Origin: Streptomyces poriferorum
GTDB taxonomy: Bacteria; Actinomycetota; Actinomycetes; Streptomycetales; Streptomycetaceae
Assembly: GCF_019399235.1 (NCBI RefSeq)
Contig: NZ_JAELVH010000010.1
Coordinates: 1-52,660 of the forward strand
Length of the DNA: 52,660 nucleotides
Direction: 5' to 3'
The first letter of the stretch is position 1; each line of letters opens with the position of its first letter. This document shows positions 16,815 through 23,036 of this stretch, in pieces. The position numbers and the translations under genes are program-made. The notes under the pieces are model-generated. The model ran no database searches, had not been told where the DNA came from, and worked only from the letters and a program-made list of their open reading frames with translations.

Positions 16815-17033
16815 TCAGACGTCCACGACGTCCACGACGTCCACGACGTCCACGACGTCGACCACGTCGACCACGTCGACCACGTCGATCACGTCCACGA
16901 CGTCGATCACGTCCACGACGTCGATCACGTCCACAACGTCCACGACGTCGACGTTCACGACCGCGGGCGTCGCGGCCTCGACCTGCTCCCGTACTTCGGC
17001 TTCCACGTCGCCGAATTCGAGAATGTCCTCCAT
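16815..17033 (-). CDS. Repeat-core RiPP precursor peptide (15 x tripeptide)
   Basis: 72 aa. Residues 1-27 form an acidic leader (MEDILEFGDVEAEVREQVEA, then ATPAVVN). Residues 28-72 are 15 uninterrupted tripeptides (V/I)-D-V: twelve VDV and three IDV (units 4, 6 and 8), ending exactly at the C-terminus. Read in another phase, the core is 14 Val-Val/Ile-Asp units. There is no Cys, Ser, Thr, Lys or aromatic residue in the core, so lanthipeptide, thiazole or macrolactam-via-Lys chemistry is excluded. Carboxylates and Val/Ile C-H bonds are the only handles. The ATG at 17033 follows AAGGGG by about 8 bases; upstream in-frame sequence is not protein-like. It sits inside the operon, between an ABC exporter and RRE-type nucleotidyltransferase, TldD and TldE. 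Precursor assignment is inferred from these facts; I recognise no named family. Confidence 0.8.
   Translation of the reverse strand: MEDILEFGDVEAEVREQVEAATPAVVNVDVVDVVDVIDVVDVIDVVDVIDVVDVVDVVDVVDVVDVVDVVDV
16818..16952. repeat. Tandem 9-bp array, 15 copies
   Basis: The array encodes the (V/I)-D-V core. Units differ only at synonymous or Val/Ile positions (plus-strand GACGTCCAC, GACCACGTC and similar phases). Blocks of identical units at each end suggest expansion by slippage or unequal crossing-over. Selection at protein level is implied because the frame and the Asp are never broken. Confidence 0.95.
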
Positions 17034-17103
17034 GAGGAACCCCTTCGTTGGTGGTGCACTGCCCCGCACCGGCCGGCGCGGGAGACCCTGGTGCGCGGCC
17101 TGC

Positions 17104-17850
17104 TCAGCCGCGCGAACCTCGCCGGAGGAAGATCTGTACGAGCAGGGCGCCACCGGCGAACCAGACCAGCCCCACGGCCACCTCACCGACTGCGGATTCG
17201 AGGAGGCCCGGACCTCGGCCGACCGGTCCGGAGAGGTATGCCGCGACATGGCTGATCGGGAATGCCTCCGAGACGGGACGCAGAGGCGACGGCAGGTCCT
17301 CGGTGCTCATCAGAGTTCCGGAGAAGACCATGAGCAGCAGATGCGCGAGGTTGGGAGTGGTGAAGACGTCCTTGACCAGGAGCGCGATGCCCGCGGTCAG
17401 GACCCCCATACCGAACGCGCTCACCAGGACCAGGATCAGTGCTCCGGCGAACGTGTGGAGCGGCACGGGAAGGACTCCGTACAGCAGGCCGCAGACCAGA
17501 TAGGTGATCAGCCCGCCCAGAAAGCCGTCGACCAGATGTGGCAGTCCTCGTTGGCAGATGGCCGCCAAGGTGTTCTGCGGCGAGGCCAGCCACAGGTCCA
17601 GCGTTCCGAAGGAGCGCTCGTTGGCGACCGCCAGTGCCAACCCGTATATCACGGCGTGTGCGCAGGCCAGCAGGCTCGCCCCGACGAGCGTGCGCGCCAC
17701 GGAACCGCCGTAGTGGGAGCTGACCGCCGCGAAGGTGACCGCCAGGCCTATGGGCCGGATCAGGCGTGAGCTCAGGTAGCCGAGCGGGTTGAGCCAGGTG
17801 AAGAGCGCGCGGTAACTGAGGGCTGCGCCCTGGAGGACCGGATGGGACAT
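17104..17850 (-). CDS. ABC-2 type permease (minus-arm exporter, second)
   Basis: 248 aa with about six hydrophobic segments. Recognisable features are the coupling-loop text NERSFGTLDLWLASPQNTL (as in ABC-2 permeases that contact the ATPase), a conserved SGTLMSTEDLPSPLRPVSEAFPISH-type segment before the last helices, and a basic C-terminus (LRRGSRG). The start lies 3 bases after the stop of the previous permease. With 17854-18588 and 18585-19529 it makes a three-gene exporter placed directly upstream of the repeat-peptide gene, so it probably exports the mature product or gives self-protection. It has the same architecture as the exporter at 46467-49034. Confidence 0.88.
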   Translation of the reverse strand: MSHPVLQGAALSYRALFTWLNPLGYLSSRLIRPIGLAVTFAAVSSHYGGSVARTLVGASLLACAHAVIYGLALAVANERSFGTLDLWLASPQNTLAAICQRGLPHLVDGFLGGLITYLVCGLLYGVLPVPLHTFAGALILVLVSAFGMGVLTAGIALLVKDVFTTPNLAHLLLMVFSGTLMSTEDLPSPLRPVSEAFPISHVAAYLSGPVGRGPGLLESAVGEVAVGLVWFAGGALLVQIFLRRGSRG

Positions 17851-17853
17851 CGC

Positions 17854-18588
17854 TCAGGCCTCCAGCGGGATGGCGTGGTCACGGACGGCTTGCTGGAGGC
17901 GCAGTACCAGGCCCACCACGATCGCCAGCGAAACAGCCGTGAGCCCGAAAGAAACGGCGAGGCTGCCGGCGTCGGCTCCGCGTACCCAGCTCATGACGTG
18001 TGACTGCGGCATGAGCCAGGAGAGCTGGCGGATCACCGGCGGCAGCGCGTCCCGGGGAACGAGCAGGGATCCGAGAGCGAGCAGCAGGCCCACGAGGCCG
18101 TTCGTCATGCCCGGGGAGAAGGGGAAGCGGAGCACCACGAAGGCCATCAGCCCCACCACGGAAGTGGTGGCAAGTGCCAGCGCTGCACCGCCCACCAGCC
18201 ATCGGAGCCAGTCGAAACCGGGCGCCAGCCCCCACAGAAGGGCGAGCGGCAGCAACGTGCCGGGGAGGGACACGAGCGCCTGGACCGTCATGCCCGCCAG
18301 GCGGCCGAGCACCACGGGAACAATGCCGTACGGGGCTGCCAGGGCCGGGGTGAGGGTACGCCACTGTTTTTCGCCCAGCAGGCTCACCACCACCAGGACG
18401 ATCAGGGCGTCGAGGTAGCCGATGCCGGCGATGCCCACGGCGAATGCCGGGTCGACGGCCGCGGAACTGTAACTGTGAAGGATGACAGCGAAGACCACGG
18501 GCATGATGAGCCCCGCCAGCAGGGCGACCGGGCTGCTCGCCTGCATGCGTATCTGGTCGCCCGCCGCGCGCCAGGTCGTCGCGGTCAC
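17854..18588 (-). CDS. ABC-2 type permease (minus-arm exporter, first)
   Basis: 244 aa, about six hydrophobic segments, for example SPVALLAGLIMPVVFAVIL near residue 20 and YLDALIVLVVVSLL near residue 58. The cytoplasmic loop GEKQWRTLTPALAAPYGI contains the usual ATPase-contact motif of ABC-2 permeases. The GTG start overlaps the ATPase stop as GTGA. Two different permeases with one ATPase imply a heterodimeric membrane part. Confidence 0.88.
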   Translation of the reverse strand: MTATTWRAAGDQIRMQASSPVALLAGLIMPVVFAVILHSYSSAAVDPAFAVGIAGIGYLDALIVLVVVSLLGEKQWRTLTPALAAPYGIVPVVLGRLAGMTVQALVSLPGTLLPLALLWGLAPGFDWLRWLVGGAALALATTSVVGLMAFVVLRFPFSPGMTNGLVGLLLALGSLLVPRDALPPVIRQLSWLMPQSHVMSWVRGADAGSLAVSFGLTAVSLAIVVGLVLRLQQAVRDHAIPLEA

Positions 18589-19529
18589 CGTGAGTCCACC
18601 ATGTCCAGGAAGACCTCCTCCAGACTCGGAGGCGTGACCGAGACGCTTGCGACCTGGTCGCCGAAGCGGGCCAGCACCCAGCCGGCCGCTTCTGCCCCGT
18701 CACGAACCCGCAGCCGGGTGGTACCGCGGTCCTGGCGGCTTTCCAGCAGTCCGGGGCAGGCGTCGCACGCCGGTACCGATTCATCCGCCGCGGTCCAGAT
18801 GATCTGGACCGAGTGTCCGAGGCGGGCGGCGGCGGCCACCCGCAACCGGCCGGGCGTTGCTTCGCTGTGCACGGCGCCGTCCTTCATGAGTACGACACGG
18901 TCGCTGAGCTCCTCGGCCTCTCTCATGTCGTGCGTGGTCAGCAGGATGCTCCGGCCCTCCTCAGCCAGTCCGCCCACCAGCCGGCGCATCGCAGCGGCGG
19001 ACTGCGGGTCCAGCCCGGCGGACGGCTCGTCGAGAATCAGCACCGAGGGCTCGTGCAGCAGCGCCCGGGCAAGGTGCAGGCGTTGCTTCATGCCCCGCGA
19101 GAAGGTGCCCACCGTGTCACCGGCGCGGTCGGCAAGTCCCATCTGCTCGAGAACCGTTACGGAGCGTTGCCGCAGGTGCGACCCCCGAAGGCCGTACATC
19201 AGGCCGAAGAAGGTCAGGTTCTGCAGAGCCGTCAGTCGCGGGTACAGGCCGAGATCGCCGCCCAGGCTGAAGCCGCAAGCCCTGGAAGCGGCACGGCGCT
19301 CACGCACGACGTCGTGGCCGCCGACGTCGGCGGAGCCGGAGGTGGGGGTCAGCAGTCCGGTCAGCAGTCGCACCGTGGTCGTCTTGCCCGCGCCGTTGGG
19401 GCCGAGTACGGACACCAGTTCGCCCGGCTCGACTGTCAGGTCGACACCACTGACGGCGGCCCGTACCCGTCCTGCCTTGTCCTTGAACTCGCGGCTCAGC
19501 GACCGTGTCACGATTCCCTGCTCAGCCAA
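18585..19529 (-). CDS. ABC transporter ATP-binding protein (minus arm)
   Basis: 314 aa. Walker [10 protein letters not shown] (about residues 44-52), signature [15 protein letters not shown], Walker B VLILDEPSAGLDP and switch TTHDMREAEELSDR are all intact. The C-terminal SLEEVFLDMV motif puts it with natural-product exporters of the DrrA/CcmA-like group. The signature is SRGMK rather than SGGQ, a trait shared with the ATPase at 46467-47420, and the two are similar throughout (GLYPRLTALQNLTF versus [14 protein letters not shown]). It overlaps the DJ-1/PfpI gene by 8 bases upstream. It powers the two permeases downstream. Confidence 0.93.
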   Translation of the reverse strand: MAEQGIVTRSLSREFKDKAGRVRAAVSGVDLTVEPGELVSVLGPNGAGKTTTVRLLTGLLTPTSGSADVGGHDVVRERRAASRACGFSLGGDLGLYPRLTALQNLTFFGLMYGLRGSHLRQRSVTVLEQMGLADRAGDTVGTFSRGMKQRLHLARALLHEPSVLILDEPSAGLDPQSAAAMRRLVGGLAEEGRSILLTTHDMREAEELSDRVVLMKDGAVHSEATPGRLRVAAAARLGHSVQIIWTAADESVPACDACPGLLESRQDRGTTRLRVRDGAEAAGWVLARFGDQVASVSVTPPSLEEVFLDMVDSR

Positions 19530-20163
19530 GGCGGGGCTCCTCTTCTTCGTTCGTCGCGGGTCCGGCCGCGCTGATGGTCACGGGCCGGGAAGGAGCAAGA
19601 ACTTCAAGTCGCTGCGCCACGCAGGGCACACACTCGGCGGCGAACCGCCGGATCACCTCGAAGGCGATGTCGACGGCCTTGATCCCCGGTCCCGGAAGCC
19701 CGCCCACGCTGGTGAGGCCCGGGTCGCGGATCAGCCCGCGGCCGATCTCGGCCGACGTCAGCTTCCGCAGCAGATCCTGCTTGCCGCCGTGGACGGCCAT
19801 GCGCCTGGCCGGCACCCCGGCAGCGGCCACCAGCAGAGCGCCGGTGCAGACGGAGAACAACGCGGCCCCCCGCGCAGCCGCCTCCGCAACCGCCTCCCGA
19901 AGCAGCGGGGAGGCCGCGGCCTCCTCCGCGCCCCGGCCGCCCGGAAGTACCACCGCAGCGCACGACGACAGGGCTGCGAGCGTCCGGAGACCGCCGATCA
20001 CCAGCCCGTTGGACCCGGTTACCTCCGGTGTCGGACCGGCTGTCAGCACCCGCAGGCCGCTGTTGTGCTGCGTGCACTGCACCGCTTTGGTCAGAGGCGC
20101 GACGACTCCGGCCAGGTCGAGTTCCTCGACGCCCTCGTAGGCCAGCACACCCACCCAGGTCAC
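19522..20163 (-). CDS. DJ-1/PfpI (GATase1-like) family protein
   Basis: 213 aa. Residues about 1-170 form a class-I-amidotransferase-like fold. The text VGVLAYEGVEELDLAGV, then VVLPGGRGAEE, then ALFSVCTGALLVAAAGV shows the nucleophile-elbow Cys of the DJ-1/PfpI superfamily (about residue 109). Members include isonitrile hydratase, glyoxalase III and amidase-like regulators; GlxA-type AraC regulators carry the same domain but with an HTH that is absent here. So an enzyme (hydratase, hydrolase or deglycase) is likely, and the substrate is unknown. GAGGAGG lies about 7 bases before the GTG at 20163; the longer open frame upstream is not protein-like. It is co-transcribed with the exporter ATPase. 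Confidence 0.82.
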   Translation of the reverse strand: MTWVGVLAYEGVEELDLAGVVAPLTKAVQCTQHNSGLRVLTAGPTPEVTGSNGLVIGGLRTLAALSSCAAVVLPGGRGAEEAAASPLLREAVAEAAARGAALFSVCTGALLVAAAGVPARRMAVHGGKQDLLRKLTSAEIGRGLIRDPGLTSVGGLPGPGIKAVDIAFEVIRRFAAECVPCVAQRLEVLAPSRPVTISAAGPATNEEEEPRLG

Positions 20164-20290
20164 CGCCGGCCTCCTCGGTGAGTGGGGAAGCCGCAGCGAA
20201 GGGGTGCCTGGTGCACGGTGCGGCCCGCCGGCAGGTCCGTCGCGCCGGCTGTCCCGGCGGAGAGGACGGGAGGAAGACACTCCATGGCCC

Positions 20291-21352
20291 TCACAGCTCC
20301 GCGAGCCGGGCGAGCGTGCGGTCGCGGATCTGCGGGTCCAGCATGTCGGCGTTGATGTAGAGGCGTCGCGAGGTCTTGACGAGATCGTGCATGCGCCGCT
20401 TCATCGTCGAGAAGGAGTCGCCGTAGCGCTGGAAGTCGTTGCCCAGATGGGCGAGCACGTCGTCCTTCAGGCCATAGGTGCCGATCGCGAAGGCGAAGAG
20501 GTCCAGGAACGCGTTGAACGTCTCCTCTTCCACGCTCTCGAAGCAGGGGGGCCGATCGGCGTTGTAGTCGATGACGCACAGGTTGCGGACCGTTGCCTCG
20601 GCCGCCGGTTCGTGGCCGAAGATCATTCCGGGATCGAGCCGGTACTCGGACGCGTCCAGGTGCTTCTCCAGCCTGCCGGAGTCGATGAGCTCCTCGAAGC
20701 AGCGGTCCCGGCGGACCCGCATCGCGGAAGGGACTCCGTGCACGGTGCTACCGCTGGTGAGTACATGCGTGTTGCTCACGAAGACCGCGCCGGCCGCGCA
20801 CGCCTGAGTGAGGAAGACGGTCTTGCCTCCGCTCCCGCGGCCGAAGAGCAATGTGGCGCCCGTCGGCTGTGCGAAGGCGGCGGCCTTGAGATGGACCATG
20901 TCGTGGTCCACGGCGAACAGGGTCAGCAGGTGCTTGGTGAAGTAGGGCCAGATGGTGCGTTCCAGCTGGCGGCCGAAGACGTAGATGGTGCTGCCGCGGG
21001 TGACCAGGTAGGCGGGCGGGCCGTAGTGGTGAGTGAGGTAGAAGCCACTCCGGAACCGGTCGGCGCGGAAACCCCGGTCCGCGAGGGGTTCGATCAGTGC
21101 GGGGTCGACCGGATCCCGGTCCAGGTCGACACAGACGATCTCGTAGGCGCAGTGATCAGCGGGCTGGGTGAACCTGCTGAAGTACGAGTACCCGCCGAAG
21201 TCGGCTACGTTGCTGGAGATGCGAAGCCGGAAGAGGTTGAGGTCGACCACCCGGGAGGACCTGACGGAGTAGTGCGGAGCCAGAGTCTCCCGTACGTCGT
21301 TGTCACCGCGGTCGTCCTGGCCGACCGGCGTCGCGGTCTGCCGGCTGGTCAC
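20291..21352 (-). CDS. HprK-like kinase
   Basis: 353 aa from a GTG that overlaps the TOPRIM gene stop. The C-terminal half has a P-loop in the setting of HPr-kinase-related proteins: MVHLKAAAFAQPTGATLLFG, then GRGSGGKTVFLTQAC, then a beta strand AVFVSNTHVL where the family normally shows an acidic pair (DD); here S-N-T is present. The N-terminal half (DFGGYSYFSRF, YEIVCVDLD, YLVTRGSTIYVFGRQLERTIWPYFTKHLLTLFA) matches the N-terminal region of HprK-related proteins of RiPP loci. Such kinases phosphorylate peptide or protein side chains, for example in some lasso-peptide pathways. The core of the peptide encoded downstream has no Ser or Thr, so the acceptor could be an Asp carboxylate, a small molecule or another protein. 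Replacement of the DD motif leaves activity in doubt. Confidence 0.75.
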   Translation of the reverse strand: MTSRQTATPVGQDDRGDNDVRETLAPHYSVRSSRVVDLNLFRLRISSNVADFGGYSYFSRFTQPADHCAYEIVCVDLDRDPVDPALIEPLADRGFRADRFRSGFYLTHHYGPPAYLVTRGSTIYVFGRQLERTIWPYFTKHLLTLFAVDHDMVHLKAAAFAQPTGATLLFGRGSGGKTVFLTQACAAGAVFVSNTHVLTSGSTVHGVPSAMRVRRDRCFEELIDSGRLEKHLDASEYRLDPGMIFGHEPAAEATVRNLCVIDYNADRPPCFESVEEETFNAFLDLFAFAIGTYGLKDDVLAHLGNDFQRYGDSFSTMKRRMHDLVKTSRRLYINADMLDPQIRDRTLARLAEL

Positions 21353-21972
21353 GGTGTCTCCTCACCGGCAAGGCGGGAGCGGTCGAGCGCCTGGGACACC
21401 GCGGCGGTGAATCCGTCGGGGTCGCTGCCGTAGAGGTCGCTCAGGTCGCTGATGCCGTCACCCAGTTTGAGCTCGTGCACCCGGCCGGTGAATCCGAGGA
21501 TGCGGATACGGCGCACCACGGCGGCAACGTATCCCGCCACTCCGTCCGGATAGGTCTGCGCGTTGTCCGCCTCCACCTGGACGAAGACTTCGCCGACCGG
21601 CAGGTGCTCCGGGGCGAGCGCGTCCCAGTGGTCGGAGCCGGGTATGCCGACCGCGGGGAGTCCGTGGTGCCAGGCGGTCCAGCAGTCGGATTCACCCTCC
21701 ACCACGATCTGGTATCCGGCGGACCGGGCGTTGTCCAGTCCGTCGGCGCTGCAGTAGGCCACGACGGGGTGCGCGTCCCCAGGCATCCACGCGGATCCCC
21801 CTGCCCCCCGCATGCCGGTGCGCAGCCGGGTCCGGCCGGGCGTTCCACCCGGGGCCACGTAAGTGAACCGGACCCCTTCGTCCACGTCGCTCAGCCCGAA
21901 GCGACGCAGCGCCTCCACCGGAAGCCCTTTGGCCTCTGCGAGACGTGCGACGGTCACCCGTCCGTCAGTCAT
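21349..21972 (-). CDS. TOPRIM-domain, primase-like protein
   Basis: 207 aa. The N-terminal 70 residues (VARLAEAKGLPVEALRRFGLSDV, then a beta-rich stretch) match the start of phage/ICE-type primase-like proteins. The TOPRIM domain follows: YQIVVEGESDCWTAWHHGLP with the catalytic-type Glu, AVGIPGSDHW, and FVQVEADNA in place of the DxD strand. No helicase or zinc-finger domain is present. The protein normally belongs to DNA replication or mobile elements, so its place in a biosynthetic operon is unusual. TOPRIM folds catalyse Mg-dependent nucleotidyl or phosphotransfer, so recruitment to small-molecule or peptide chemistry is possible. AGGAGA lies 4 bases before the ATG; the stop overlaps the HprK-like start. 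Confidence 0.78.
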   Translation of the reverse strand: MTDGRVTVARLAEAKGLPVEALRRFGLSDVDEGVRFTYVAPGGTPGRTRLRTGMRGAGGSAWMPGDAHPVVAYCSADGLDNARSAGYQIVVEGESDCWTAWHHGLPAVGIPGSDHWDALAPEHLPVGEVFVQVEADNAQTYPDGVAGYVAAVVRRIRILGFTGRVHELKLGDGISDLSDLYGSDPDGFTAAVSQALDRSRLAGEETP

Positions 21973-22042
21973 GATGTCTCCTGCTTGTCTCTCGTCGTGC
22001 CTGGTACGAATCCGGGCTGGTCCGGCCGGACCAGCCGTGCCG

Positions 22043-23035
22043 TCATGCCGGCAGGGCGGCTGCTCCCCGGTCCTCGGGACAGGCAGGCTCGTCGGCCGCC
22101 CACGCGGACCGGCCCACGTCGGGAATGACGGGTTCCACTTCCAGGTGCCGGGCGCTCAGCTCTGCGGCCACCGCCACCCGGTCCCAGTGCCGCCACTTCA
22201 GCCCCAGCCGGTCCGCCTGGTCGAGGAGAGACCGCCAGTCCCTGCTTCGGCCCGATCGAACCCGCTCGAGCAGCGAGTTCAGTTCCGTGCCGTCCGGCCG
22301 GTCGGCCAGTAACCGGCCCAGCCGCTCGAGTGCTGACTTCCAGGACAGGTCGCAGGCCTCGGTACGTTGCTCGATCTCGGCGAGCACGGCCAGCACCTGG
22401 TCGGTCGCGTCCTGTCTGGCATCGAGAGCGCCGAGCAGTCGGGTGCGTTCCGGCCGGTCGAAGAAGATGCCGAGCTCTCGCACGATGTCCGCGGGTTCGT
22501 CGGAGACATGGACGTAGGTGAGCACCGAGGCCTGGGCAGCCCCCGCGATCCGCCTGAGATGATGTGTCTCGCGGTCCTCGGGCCGGCTCGGTCCCTTCAG
22601 CCCGCTCAGCCGGGTGGTGGCCGGGATCCCGGTCTTCCGGGTGTCCCTGAGCAGTACGTACAGTGACTCGCCCGCCGGCATGATCAGGTCCATCACGTCT
22701 ATGCGCTCACGGGTGGCGATGTTCAGCTGGTACCGCCACACCTCACGCGTGGTGTGGCGGTCGAACCGGAATCTGCTCCAGGCCACGGGGACGAAGCCGG
22801 CGTCCCGCACCGCCGTCAGCAGCCCGGCTCCGCCTCGGGCGGCTACCGCGTCAGGACGCAGAACGAGGGGGGCGACGGTGTGGAGAGCTTCCGCGACGGC
22901 CGGCCCCGTGCCCAGCAAGGCCGAGACGTCGTCCCAGGCATCCCGGTAGTACGGATCGCCGGCGTAGATCTCCCGTTTGCGTTCGACCCTCGAGAGCCAC
23001 TCGGGTACGTGGCAGCTTGGTCCACCTCGCTGCAC
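22043..23035 (-). CDS. NDP-kinase-like domain protein
   Basis: 330 aa from a GTG one base after the carbamoyltransferase stop. Residues about 55-195 read as a divergent nucleoside-diphosphate kinase: APLVLRPDAVAARGGAGLL, then GFVPVAWSRFRF, LSGLKGPSRPED, and YVHVSDEPADIVRELGIFF, which aligns with the family's NxxHGSDS block and keeps the phospho-accepting His (H176). Canonical enzymes are about 140 aa; here there are 54 extra residues before and about 135 after, the latter helical and Glu/Arg/Leu-rich. It could regenerate NTP for the neighbouring nucleotidyl-, carbamoyl- and phosphotransferases, or act directly on a pathway intermediate. Its divergence and extra domain favour a specialised role. 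Confidence 0.72.
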   Translation of the reverse strand: MQRGGPSCHVPEWLSRVERKREIYAGDPYYRDAWDDVSALLGTGPAVAEALHTVAPLVLRPDAVAARGGAGLLTAVRDAGFVPVAWSRFRFDRHTTREVWRYQLNIATRERIDVMDLIMPAGESLYVLLRDTRKTGIPATTRLSGLKGPSRPEDRETHHLRRIAGAAQASVLTYVHVSDEPADIVRELGIFFDRPERTRLLGALDARQDATDQVLAVLAEIEQRTEACDLSWKSALERLGRLLADRPDGTELNSLLERVRSGRSRDWRSLLDQADRLGLKWRHWDRVAVAAELSARHLEVEPVIPDVGRSAWAADEPACPEDRGAAALPA

Positions 23036-23036
23036 G

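Noticed and set aside
16818..16952. CRISPR-like or microsatellite repeat
   Set aside because: Units are 9 bp without spacers and keep a reading frame with its own start and ribosome-binding site, so a coding array fits better.
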